A stretch of DNA of 64,000 bases. Origin: Lingula anatina. Taxonomy: Eukaryota > Brachiopoda > Lingulata > Lingulida > Lingulidae. The stretch lies in assembly GCF_001039355.2 (NCBI RefSeq), contig NW_019774380.1:119176-183175 (forward strand), written 5' to 3'. Below, piece after piece: positions 11,878 through 20,873 of the stretch; the first letter of the stretch is position 1, and the number at the start of each line of letters is the position of its first letter. The notes below the pieces were generated by a model that saw only the letters and a list, made by a program, of their open reading frames with translations, was not told the origin of the DNA and did not search any database. Made by a program: the position numbers and the translations under genes.

Positions 11878-13167
11878 TCATTTCACAATAGGAGGAGAAA
11901 AGTTGGACAGGACTGCTCCCAACACCAACATCTCATGGGAGATATCCTTCAACTTCCTGGGGATCACATGACGCAACATCCTGTAACCTTTCAACCTCTG
12001 CAGTGCCTTTTTTGTGACAGTCTGAAGCTGGCTGACTTTACGATTCTTTATGATCTCCTTATGGGACAGCGATTTTCCTGCCCTCCACCTGTAAGACTTG
12101 TTGGTCTTGAGGCGTATATGAGGCCTTGACATTGTTGCCTTTTTGCTCTCCATGAGCGCCTCCACCGGGAAATCATGACTGCCCATTATGTTGTCATCTG
12201 GCTCGATCAAGTCCAACAGACCGCTCTGTTGGACCATGTGCGCATTTGATACTTTTTTATCCCAAAGTTGTGACACAAAAGTGAATGCTCCTGATGGAGT
12301 TGTTGCTAATAAAGCCTTCAGTTTGGTGTTTGGTGTGTAATTCACTTTATCGAGGTATTTTCCCCCTTTTTTCTTTTTAGGTCTTTGGGGTCCCTCAAAC
12401 ACTAAATCTGTGCTGTCAATCACAGCCCGGGTTTGAGGGTTAATCTCCTTGAAAGCCTCAGGTAAGAAACGCTGAATTTGTTGTCGTGATGGCCATTTGA
12501 GTAACGGTCCCATCACCTTGTACATGTACACTACCCACGTAGAAAAAGTCCGAGAGGATTGCTGATCTGAAATCCCAAACAGATCGCCTATCATAAACGC
12601 CACAAGACCAAGCCGAAACCTTATAATGGCCAATAAGAACTGTTCATAGTTACTGAGAATTGGCCAATCTGAGGTTGGTTTTGTGGCCTTGGTGTTGCCT
12701 TGATATTGTGTCACAGTACTACCGGGTAAATCACCAGTCATTACACTATTGACATTGTTCACCAGAGATGATGGTACATGCTTTTGGGGAACCTTTCTCT
12801 TTCGTTTTCCTCTCTGATTCCCTGTGGATTCTATACCAGGTTCCCCACCAGAGGTCACCAGGGGAGGCACAGCTTCAGCCTGACTGGTCAGCCCTGATTG
12901 TTGTACCAAGTTCACTGGCTGATTTTCCTTTTTAGATGGAGCCACAGGTGTCTGGCATTCTGCATTTTTCACTGGACTTTCCACTGGATACAACTGACTT
13001 TCATTCCAGTATCTTTTTCTTACATCTGGTGTGTCCAAAATATCAAAAACTCCATCTAGAATCTTTCGTGTGGGCAGTCCTGTGTAGCGTTTTATGTTTT
13101 TATCAGACGACAGGACATGTTCTAAGAATAACTCCCTGCGTAACTTGTCTGTGTCTGCAAATCTGCA
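11878..13167 (-). CDS. Transposase-derived C-terminal part (HTH_Tnp_4 plus DDE_Tnp_4), catalytically degenerate
   Basis: Family hallmarks appear in order: the pre-domain KRYTGLPTRKILDGVFDIL (usual form FYTGLPS...F), a basic insert with GKRKRKVPQK, the helix-turn-helix (LSNYEQFLLAIIRFRLGL, then a TWVVYMYKVM helix), WPSRQQI, and the nuclease fold (AVIDSTD, TTPSGAFTFVSQLW, QSGLLDLIEPDDNIM, KALQRLKGYRML, SNFSPPIV). The first catalytic Asp is kept (codon at 12415-12417). The second, usually in MADKGF, is Ser here (MGSHDF, Ser codon 12178-12180). The third, usually Glu in HVERAI, is Lys or Thr (VTKKAL, around 12007-12015). Cleavage activity is therefore unlikely, yet the frame is open for 429 codons, which points to selection on the fold, as in domesticated HARBI1-like proteins. 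No flanking terminal inverted repeats were found. Confidence 0.82.
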   Translation of the reverse strand, partial: CRFADTDKLRRELFLEHVLSSDKNIKRYTGLPTRKILDGVFDILDTPDVRKRYWNESQLYPVESPVKNAECQTPVAPSKKENQPVNLVQQSGLTSQAEAVPPLVTSGGEPGIESTGNQRGKRKRKVPQKHVPSSLVNNVNSVMTGDLPGSTVTQYQGNTKATKPTSDWPILSNYEQFLLAIIRFRLGLVAFMIGDLFGISDQQSSRTFSTWVVYMYKVMGPLLKWPSRQQIQRFLPEAFKEINPQTRAVIDSTDLVFEGPQRPKKKKGGKYLDKVNYTPNTKLKALLATTPSGAFTFVSQLWDKKVSNAHMVQQSGLLDLIEPDDNIMGSHDFPVEALMESKKATMSRPHIRLKTNKSYRWRAGKSLSHKEIIKNRKVSQLQTVTKKALQRLKGYRMLRHVIPRKLKDISHEMLVLGAVLSNFSPPIVK

Positions 13168-16100
13168 TTTTAAGCTGAGCATGTTCCAAAAGTATGGCCT
13201 CTAATGCTTCTCCCGTCATCTCCGTCTGCGTTGACATGTCACATATCTCCGTAAAGCCACAATTGTCAGTGGACTTGGACTTGGATTTGACTGAAGAGGT
13301 AGAAACAAAGCCATTTTTCTCTGTGGGAGAAGTGACTGCATTGTCTCTCATAGCAGTCTTAGCAGAAACTGGGGCTCCTTGTCCTTCTGGGTGTCTTGCA
13401 GATTTTGAACCTTGAGAAACAACATATTCCGTCCCCTTCCCTTCAGACTGCTTCCGCTGCTTTGTCGGCTGAGCCCCATATTCCACAGTCTCGTTGGCCC
13501 TCTGTTTCCTGAGAATTGCTTTCTGCAGGGCAGACTGAGTTGAAGACCTCCTGGTGGCATAAACAAAGGACTCGCCTGCTGCTCTGTTAACCTGATACAC
13601 ACCGGTTTGACTGACCACCTGTTTATCACCCCCTTGGACACTGGCCGGACTGACCACTACAGGACGGTCAGTATGTGCACCACTGGGGACTCTGCTCCCT
13701 AGGATGGGGGTGTTTAAAGGGAGGGTGGTCAGGGGTGCATTAACATGAGCAGTGGTTGGGGTCATACTGACGCCTGCACTACTCAAGGAAGTTGCAGCTG
13801 ATGATTTGTGGTAAGGAACAGTGAATGTTCCCTGGGTAGTGCCAGGTTTAAGTGCAGGGCTCTTAACAAACATTGTGCTGTTGCCGGCTACTGCTGCTGT
13901 TTGCTGTAATGTCGCTGCTGCATTGTTAACTAAATACAACTGGGGGTCTGATGTGCCTGGCAGGCTGTGACCTTGACCTTGGGAAGAATCTCCTGGTATC
14001 CTTATGGCTATTTCTCCACTGGGCAGCTGAAACCTTGTTTGCTGACCTCCAGTTTGACCACTCATGGCTACCTGGACAATTGGTCGACTTTGGACATGAC
14101 CAGCCGATGCCACTGACACATGGGAAGTGTACTGGGCGGCTTGGAGCAGCAATGATGCTCTATCTATATCAGGTTTCTCTGCTGGCTGTTGCTGAACACC
14201 AGACACCTGTGGCTGTTGAACCATAGTGCCAGGCACCTGTTGTGACTGCTGCTGAACACCAGGCACCTGCAGTGTTTGCACACGGACACCAGGCACCTGT
14301 TGGGATTGCTGCTGGACACTTGGCACATGAAGTTGTTGCTGAGGCAAAGACTTGTCATTGTTAGGACTGGCTCTATCAAGTGGACCAGACGTAGGTCCAG
14401 CAATGTGGTCCTCTTCTGTACTCATCTGACTGGCTGTTACACCTGGAATACACATACAACCATGAGGTTAACATAATGAATTCCATCAAATCTTCATTCT
14501 GTTGTTTTATTGTTTTTTTTTTTTTTATTGCCATATAATGATCTATCACTTTGAAGGAACTTGAGTTTTTTTTTACAAATGACCACTGAATTGGAGGCTG
14601 CTAGTGTGACATTTGATTCTGGAGGGTAAGAATACAAAAAAAAAAAAAAAAAAAAATTGGTTAAGTTCATCAAACCTTTCAGTGGTATTATTAAATACAA
14701 AATGAGTCAACTATCAGAGGAGTATATTTCACAGTACCCTTATGAGTTCATTTTTTGCTACCTTTCCAAGTCATTTTTCAGTACCCCTACAAGTGTATTT
14801 TTAGTGTACTTACAAGTACTTTTTTCAGTACCCTTACCTGCAGCAGCTATGAGCGTATCAATTCCAGACATCCCTGACACCGACACTGATCCTGGCTTAT
14901 TACTGCCTGCTGGTTTAAACCTCTTACTACTGGCTGGGGGCTGATACTTCACGTCTTTGGAAGATATTCTTTTCTTCTTGTTATAACTGGGTGGAGAATG
15001 CATATACACTGAAGTTTTGGTGGTGAATGGGGATTGACCTGCAAACAAATTCACATCAAGTTCTTTAACAATTCACAGAAAGACCAGCACAAGATATTAT
15101 TATGGTTAATGGTCAATGTGATAAATTTGTTATTTTTTTATTACACTTTTATCATTATTATTCAAGGTGATAGACAATGGTGCTCTAAACCTAGTTATAG
15201 CCCCAAAAAGTTCAGCTTTATAACATAGCCATGAATATTTAAGCATTCTTAAAACTTCACTACAAGCTTTAGAAACGGATTCAAGTTTTCCCAAAATGTA
15301 CATTCAAACTAGCACTTGAAGCAGAAAAAAAAAGGTTAATTTCCCAAACACTCTTATGACTACTTAACCCACTCCCACTTTCCATCCGTAATGCTCCAAA
15401 AGATGCGATTGCTTATATGTAACTTTTACACAAGTAAAAGGATATAAACCAGTCCAAAGATCAAAAGTAATTTCTGGCTAATGGTAACAAAAATCATTGC
15501 AAAGACTTGTCACTGTTTCAGAAAATGGCCTTTAAAGAGGAGAAGAATTTTTTTTCAAACTTCAAAATAAAGTACCCTGCCTATGCCTCTTATTATGGAC
15601 AAATGAAAACCAATCCTGCAACTCACTTGAAAAATATGTTCATCAGCATGCATTAAAGTAATGATTTATGCAAACAGAAATTTCAATCATTCAAAAACTA
15701 CAAGTTTTCAGGCTATCCCACATAGTATACAATACTGAAGAGAACTGTATAGCTGGACTCACCCTAGCATAATTTTACTTTTAACCAATAGGCTAAAGAA
15801 TTTCAGCCAAATGTGCTCTTAGCAAAAGCAACGAAATGTCTCTTCATAAAAATATCTATTTTAAAACACCCCAAAGGTATCAAGTGGTCGAATGAAATAC
15901 TTCCTCTTTTAAATTCTAATATTGGCCAAGTGAAATCTTAATTTTGATATTATGCATCATATCGACACAACTTTGGCCAAACTTTTTTTCACAATTTTCA
16001 GAATCCAAAATATATTATCTTTAACCACCGGCAAAATATTTCACATGCTATGGTGAGCCCAGACTTTCACGTCTCACCTGCAGCAGTTAACTAAAGATCC

Positions 16101-18856
16101 CATCTTCACTCTTCTCTCAAAAAAGTCATAAAAGTGCTGTGGATACAGGTGCCGAAAAAATTACGTGCGCAGTCACAACAGTGTCACTACTTCTTGTCCG
16201 ACTCAAAGATAGCACCATCATAAGAGAAGATCAGTTTAGACCAACACTTTTTTTGAACTGAATATGCCCTCACTGAAGATTAAAAAAGGGTCAACCTCCA
16301 ACCTTCGGTATAAATGTTTCCTGTTGGAAGAAACCTTAATAGAAAAAGGTTGATTACGCCTTGGATATCATAAATCAAGAGAAGTTCAGGTGTCAGGAAC
16401 CAACAAAGAAACCTTTTTTTTTTCTTTCGAATGGTACCAAACAGTTTAATACTAATATCCTGAATAACAATATCCCTGGTTATTTTAAGATGGGATCCTT
16501 GTCAACTGACAGCATGCATTTTTTTAGCCCTAAGTCAAACATCAATCAAATAGTGATTGAAATTTCACGAAAAAGTTAATGGTTCATAAATGATAATTCA
16601 TTTGGTGTTATTTATTAGACAGGGAGTTTAACCTGGAGATGTCTTTTACTGAGTTTCAAGCAATGGCGATTGCACTGCTTGGTGTAAATATTTTGCTGCT
16701 ATATTACTATGATATTTTCAATGTTTACGATAAATACATCACCATCATCATCATCATCATCAATGTCATCAGAAACAGGAAGCAACCCCCACCCCTTTGC
16801 TTTCATATTCTATCATAAAAAGGCAGATTGATCACCCAGCCCTGACCAAAAGGGGAGAAAAGATGTACCCTACAGAAGTCATTCAAATTTTCATATTTCT
16901 AGAGAAAACTTATAAAATGGGGGAAGGGTGGGGATTGGACAGCGATAACGGACACTCAAGAAAATGACTTTGGTGCAATAAATCTGAAAATGGTAAGATT
17001 TAACCATTTCTCAGAACTGCCCACTGGCAAGTAAAGAAGGCAATACAAAATTTTGCCTAAGTTTAAATTACCTCCTCAAGTCTACAATTATCAAACAAAC
17101 TGCTTTTTCATGAAAAAAATATAATAAAATAAAATTCTATTTTAAAAATTATAAAAAACCACACAGGATAATCACTCGACACTCACCACATTTTGGATTT
17201 GGCAGGAATCTGAAGGCTTTAAACTGACTGTCGCCTTCCTTATTCCGCAGCTCTTTTACTTCTTCAATATCTGGTGCCTTATTAATGGCCATTCTCAGCC
17301 TGGTCTTTAACATGGCATAGTTAGGGTCCTCCCCATCATGGAACCTTCCAGTGTGGATTGACCATTTCTGAAAATATCACGAAATGACAATTCATGAAGA
17401 TTAATAAGCAGTTGATAGTTAACAGTTGATATATATATATATATGAATATATATCTTATTTATCTTTCTCTGGATTTACACTGATTAAGAATGTTTATCT
17501 TTAAAGGGATAATAACTCTTCGTTTCGGCCAAAAAATGAATTTTCCTGGAGTAAACAACAATTTTCCCATACTTACCGATGGTAAATGAATCCATTTTTA
17601 CATTCAAAGTTAGTCCCTGGTTTTTTTCTAAAAAGTTTGGTTTTTTGTTAAAATCTCTTAAGAGATTATAACAGAGTATAGCCATCAATGGAGGTCACGT
17701 GGTATGCAGACAAGCTCAGACATCAGAATAATAGCTATAACTGCCGTATTTGTGGTAAAACAGAATATATTATATTTCTATGAGTTATTCACAATGTTTT
17801 TATTGTGAAATATAGATCTCATACTAAGAGTTATTATCCCTTTAAATAATTACTATGAAGACTGTCCCCTTCATGAGGTCTTTGCCAGATGGCTCAAGTC
17901 AACCATCAACTGCTTACTATCTGCAGTTGAAACCATTTTAACCTCTTGCTTGAATATAGATAATCTGATCCGAAGGCAGTCGCCTTTATAATATTTTATC
18001 AGAAAGTTTACTTTAATATGCCATCTTTCTTTTACACATTTTTTTTCTGTTAGTCTTATTAAATTCATCATAAAAAATATTTTTTCACATTAAAAAAAAA
18101 GTTTTCTTCACACTATCACATTAATAATTACTTTGAATATGAGTCCATCTGTGGCGGTGAAGGTAGTCTTGGCACCATGTTTCCAGGGTATTCGGAACAG
18201 CGTCCTCTCATTATCTATCCAGTTGAGACCAGGAATCTCACCACTTTCTATCTGGGCTTCCAGCCATGGGCGCAACAACAGGCGCATCTGAGGCTCCCCA
18301 TCTCCCTCCTCATCTAGAGCAAACAGGAAGAATTGCCATATATTGATACTTACATACAGAAACTATTCAATCATGTCAGTTTTCCTTTTGTTGTAGCCAG
18401 TAATCTATATGCATGTCTTATCAAAATATACAAAGGAATGAATGGAGCGCACATATACACCTATGGAAAAAGATGAAAGGCACTTGAATGAATTTGTGAA
18501 CATGACACAACCAGTTAGTCTATCACAAAAAAAAAAAAAAAAAAAAAAATTGTCTTTCTGTGCAAATCTTTATATATCTGTTTTTCTCCCTATCTGTCTG
18601 TCTCTTGCTAAAATTTCCACCACATCTTAAAATGAGTTCAACACGGTAGTTACTTTTTCTTGAAAGAGCACCAAGAACTGAAATATACTGGATTCACTGA
18701 AACCCCAGTCTTACCACTTTGACTTTCATCCTTGTTATCCATCTTGGACACTGCATAGTCTACCTCCTCGCTGTCATCAGGGGGCTCTTCTTTGATTTGC
18801 ATATCTTCTTCAAACTGAGTCTCCTTATCTTCTGTTTCCATTCTGTTACTGGCCAT
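11878..18856 (-). CDS. IRF DNA-binding domain fused to a domesticated DDE_Tnp_4 transposase (five-exon gene model)
   Basis: The coding segments are 18856-18715, 18313-18132, 17367-17187, 15038-14838 and 14442-11878. All four junctions have GT-AG sites and keep frame (phases 1, 0, 1, 1). Reading stays in one frame from the ATG to residue 660, then must skip one base at the A-run (plus TTTT, 13168-13171) to continue to the stop at 11878, giving 1089 residues. Without the skip the protein ends at residue 681. Order of parts: acidic N-terminus with a SUMO-type site (IKEE), IRF DNA-binding domain (about 57-166), Ser/Lys linker, Gln-rich region with VPG repeats, TQTE-led helix, HTH_Tnp_4-like helix-turn-helix and a DDE_Tnp_4 fold. 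No IRF-association domain is present. A nuclear regulator that binds GAAA-type sites is the expected role; what the transposase fold contributes is unknown. Confidence 0.82.
13103..14442 (-). CDS. 5' part of the fusion exon: Gln-rich region and TQTE helix
   Basis: The exon starts after the acceptor TGTATTCCAG (14443-14452) and joins exon 4 in phase 1 (residue 236 onward). The first part is rich in Gln, Ser, Thr and Val, with imperfect repeats of VPGVQQQSQQ near 14190-14330, like an activation or low-complexity segment. Near 13210-13250 it reads CDMSTQTEMTGEALEAILLEH. A TQT(D/E) motif followed by a coiled coil just before the YTGLP segment is typical of THAP/ISL2EU-type transposases, so transposase homology starts before the frame change. 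If the frame is not shifted the exon ends at a stop at 13103 after a 21-residue tail without family resemblance. Confidence 0.78.
14838..15038 (-). CDS. Linker exon of the IRF-transposase gene
   Basis: The 201-base exon lies between an acceptor (TTTGTTTGCAG) and a donor (CTGCAG/GTAAGG). Both junctions split a Gly codon in phase 1, which links the IRF domain to the Gln-rich exon without a frame break. It encodes residues 169-235: Ser, Pro and Lys rich, with a basic patch (YNKKKRISSK) that could be a nuclear localisation signal, and ends in a short hydrophobic run (GIDTLIAAAG). No domain is recognised. Confidence 0.8.
15039..17186 (-). other. Intron 3 of the IRF-transposase gene
   Basis: The 2148-base AT-rich intron has a small ATC microsatellite near 16739-16760. 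No exon or further element is recognised. Confidence 0.7.
17187..17367 (-). CDS. IRF DNA-binding domain, second half
   Basis: Bounded by TATTTTCAG and TGTG/GTGAGT, this exon encodes residues 109-168. It holds the fourth IRF tryptophan in KWSIHTGRFHDG (IRF1 has SWAIHTGRYKAG) and the recognition helix LKTRLRMAINKAPDIEEVKE, closing with FRFLP (YRMLP in IRF1). In the recognition helix the Arg and Asn that contact GAAA in IRF1, and a preceding Lys, are kept; Cys is Met and the following Ser is Lys. The fifth tryptophan is replaced by Leu. DNA binding to GAAA cores is therefore likely, with altered flank preference possible. Confidence 0.92.
17511..17845. mobile_element. MITE, GGGATAAC family, copy 2
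   Basis: A 335-bp element lies in intron 2 of the IRF gene. Its terminal inverted repeats, TTAAAGGGATAATAACTCTT at each end, match perfectly over 20 bp, so this looks like the youngest of the three copies. The internal CTTAAGAG palindrome is kept. Orientation is opposite to the copy at 7868. Confidence 0.82.
18132..18313 (-). CDS. IRF DNA-binding domain, first half
   Basis: Bounded by TTTGCTCTAG and TTCAAA/GTAATT, this exon encodes residues 48-108. It contains the first three IRF tryptophans: RPWLEAQIESGEIPGLNWI and FRIPWKHGAK. IRF1 reads RPWLEMQINSNQIPGLIWI and FQIPWKHAAK, so family assignment is firm. The acidic lead (DEEGDGEPQ) is a linker from exon 1. Confidence 0.93.
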
Positions 18857-18872
18857 AAGTGAAACTGAATGT
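18715..18872 (-). CDS. First coding exon of the IRF-transposase gene
   Basis: The exon starts after a GTTTCAG acceptor (18873-18879). The first ATG (18854-18856) opens MASNRMETEDKETQF; it is the first in-frame Met after the splice site. It encodes 47 residues, mostly acidic, including QIKEEPPDD, a SUMO-type motif. The donor AGTG/GTAAGA leaves phase 1 into the IRF exon. A noncoding exon must lie further upstream. Confidence 0.75.
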
Positions 18873-19745
18873 CTGAAACCACAACAGAACTTTATTTTGA
18901 TTGGTCCCAACAGATATCTATAAGAAAACTCGACTCAACTGTGAAACTAAGGACCAGTCATAACGTTGCCATACAGATAGGTAATCATCATGATGTGAAA
19001 GGGGCCTATGAATCTACTGCCCCTAAAGCAGAGAATGTGGCTAGTTTGATAAAGAAGTTACTTGGTAAATTTCATTAAAACCAATTCTATAAAAATCTAA
19101 AAGTGAGAAAAAGAAACTGAATCTCTGGTCACAAAACTAATGAATCAATCTTATGTCAACTTTGGCACTATAGGACATGTCAACTACAACTATAAAATCA
19201 TAGAAAATGCTGTACATAGCACACATAAAAATTGATCTGAAATGTTTATTGACCAATTTAAAATATAGGTCAAGGACATGTATTAGATAAATTTAGAATA
19301 AAGGTCAAGATCACAATGAATTTACGTAACAAAATAATGCTTATATTCATAAATGAATAATCACATAAAGCTTAACTAAATACTATTAGCCAGATTTTTT
19401 AAACTGTCAAATTTGATACTGCTTTGCCAGAAAATTATGTAAAATACATTTAATGGGTAGCTGAAAAAATTAAATAAATATAAATAAATTTAGAAAAGTG
19501 GATAAACCCCTAATACTGATAAACATTTAAATAATTGGTCTAAATACCCTAAAATAACTGACTGAAAATAATTCACCATATGAACAACATTGTCACACGT
19601 AACACCGACCTTTTCAATAAGAAAATTTGCCTCATATTCAATCATCGAAAATTGATTTTCAGCTAACTGTGATCAAAAATAGCCCACGCAATATCAATGA
19701 ACTGTTTACAGTGCTATTCGGGATGCTGAAACTAGTTTAAGGACG

Positions 19746-19753
19746 AAACGAAA
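19746..19753 (+). promoter_or_regulatory. IRF-type site (AANNGAAA)
   Basis: The sequence AAACGAAA, within GAAACGAAAC, matches the AANNGAAA core bound by IRF proteins. It lies upstream of the IRF gene itself. Short motifs occur by chance, so function is unproven. Confidence 0.3.
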
Positions 19754-20014
19754 CGTGGCCCCTCGACAAACAAAAGTGGTTGACCTCCCACATGCCCATC
19801 CCTGAACGCGAAAGTCAACGCGACCCCACAGAAATAAACACACAGCAAAATAAGTATACTTTTGTAATTCATTAATATCAAATATTAAGTATCAGTTTTA
19901 CTCACACTTTGTAGCTTTATACTTTCATTGTGGCAAAATATTGGGCAAAAAACTTCGCAATTTTGACCCACTTTCTCCCTCCATTTTGTCTAATAAAGCT
20001 TAGCTACGGGCTTA

Positions 20015-20022
20015 AAACGAAA
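20015..20022 (+). promoter_or_regulatory. Second IRF-type site (AANNGAAA)
   Basis: AAACGAAA is followed by GTG, close to the classical CGAAAGTG half of interferon-response elements. It lies about 270 bases from the first site in the same divergent promoter region. Confidence 0.3.
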
Positions 20023-20818
20023 GTGCTTTGATAAAAGCAAATTTGATGTGAAATATTTACACGAGCAGTTATCTTAAAGCAGATATATATACTGATATTA
20101 TTAATTCAAAGATGTTGCAACGCTTTCTATATTTTGTTTAAAAATACAATTCCAAATATCTTAAGTCCGTAGCTAGTATTTGACCTTTCACCTGAGAACG
20201 AGACCATGACCTATTTATCGTAAGCACTATGGGTTGAGAATTGGAACAGTCAAGTAAAGCTTCGTAAGGTTTTGCATTAAAATGGAAAGGTTAGTGCTTA
20301 TCAAATTTATTCTTGGACTTATACTTTTACCACGAAGCGATCGATTTTAGTGACATATATGCAAGAAAATTGTCAGAAAAGGTAGAAATGTTAGCTGTTT
20401 ACAATTTGTCACCACCCCCACTCCCTAATTTCCTGTGCAAACTGAGTCATCAGTTGACGCGTTTTTGTTTAGGAATTAAAAAAAAAAAGAATACTGCAAA
20501 TTGACATAACTTTGTTTTCCATTAAAACACAATGTAAAACAGTTGTCAAGTGTCACGTTGGACTGATCAAATACGTAAGGGATCACCATTCTAAAAAGTT
20601 AAATTTGTAAACATGAAAACATAAGAAGCAAACGCCTGCGGTATTTAGTTTGAGATCAAGAATGAACCAAACCTTGAGTCACACATTGAAGCACAATGAT
20701 GCGTGGGAGAGATAAAACAGTCACTCTTCTATATTCAATTGGACTCTAACATCTATTTCCTCTTTTGACTTCCTCTTTGTGGTTTTAAGTTACTAAATAC
20801 CGAATTTTATTTCCTCAG

Positions 20819-20873
20819 GAACAGAATGGAGCGGTGAGAACAGAAGAAACTCAGAGAACAGCAACAATGGAAG
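20819..20873 (+). CDS. ETS gene, exon with start codon
   Basis: An acceptor (TATTTCCTCAG) and a donor (GGAAG/GTTAGT) bound a 55-base exon. ATG at 20867-20869 gives Met-Glu and leaves phase 1. Joining to 29127 creates an Asp codon and reads MEDSAEVEMKT in the frame of the next exon. An upstream out-of-frame ATG (20825) ends within the exon at TGA. Confidence 0.65.

Larger units (their letters stand above)
18873..20818. promoter_or_regulatory. Shared 5' region between the divergent IRF and ETS genes
   Basis: Both genes point away from this 1.9-kb interval, which must hold both transcription starts and leader exons. CpG dinucleotides are denser at about 19690-20260 than in the surroundings. A plus-strand GAAAG/GTTAGT near 20285-20292 could be the donor of a leader exon for the ETS gene. 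Exact starts cannot be placed. Confidence 0.5.

Noticed and set aside
13103-13182. A tiny intron that would explain the frame change
   Set aside because: Homology continues codon by codon across the A-run, leaving no room for an intron.
11878-14442. An independent, active transposon inserted downstream of a normal IRF gene
   Set aside because: Catalytic residues are lost, no flanking terminal inverted repeats were found, and the exon joins the IRF exons in phase.
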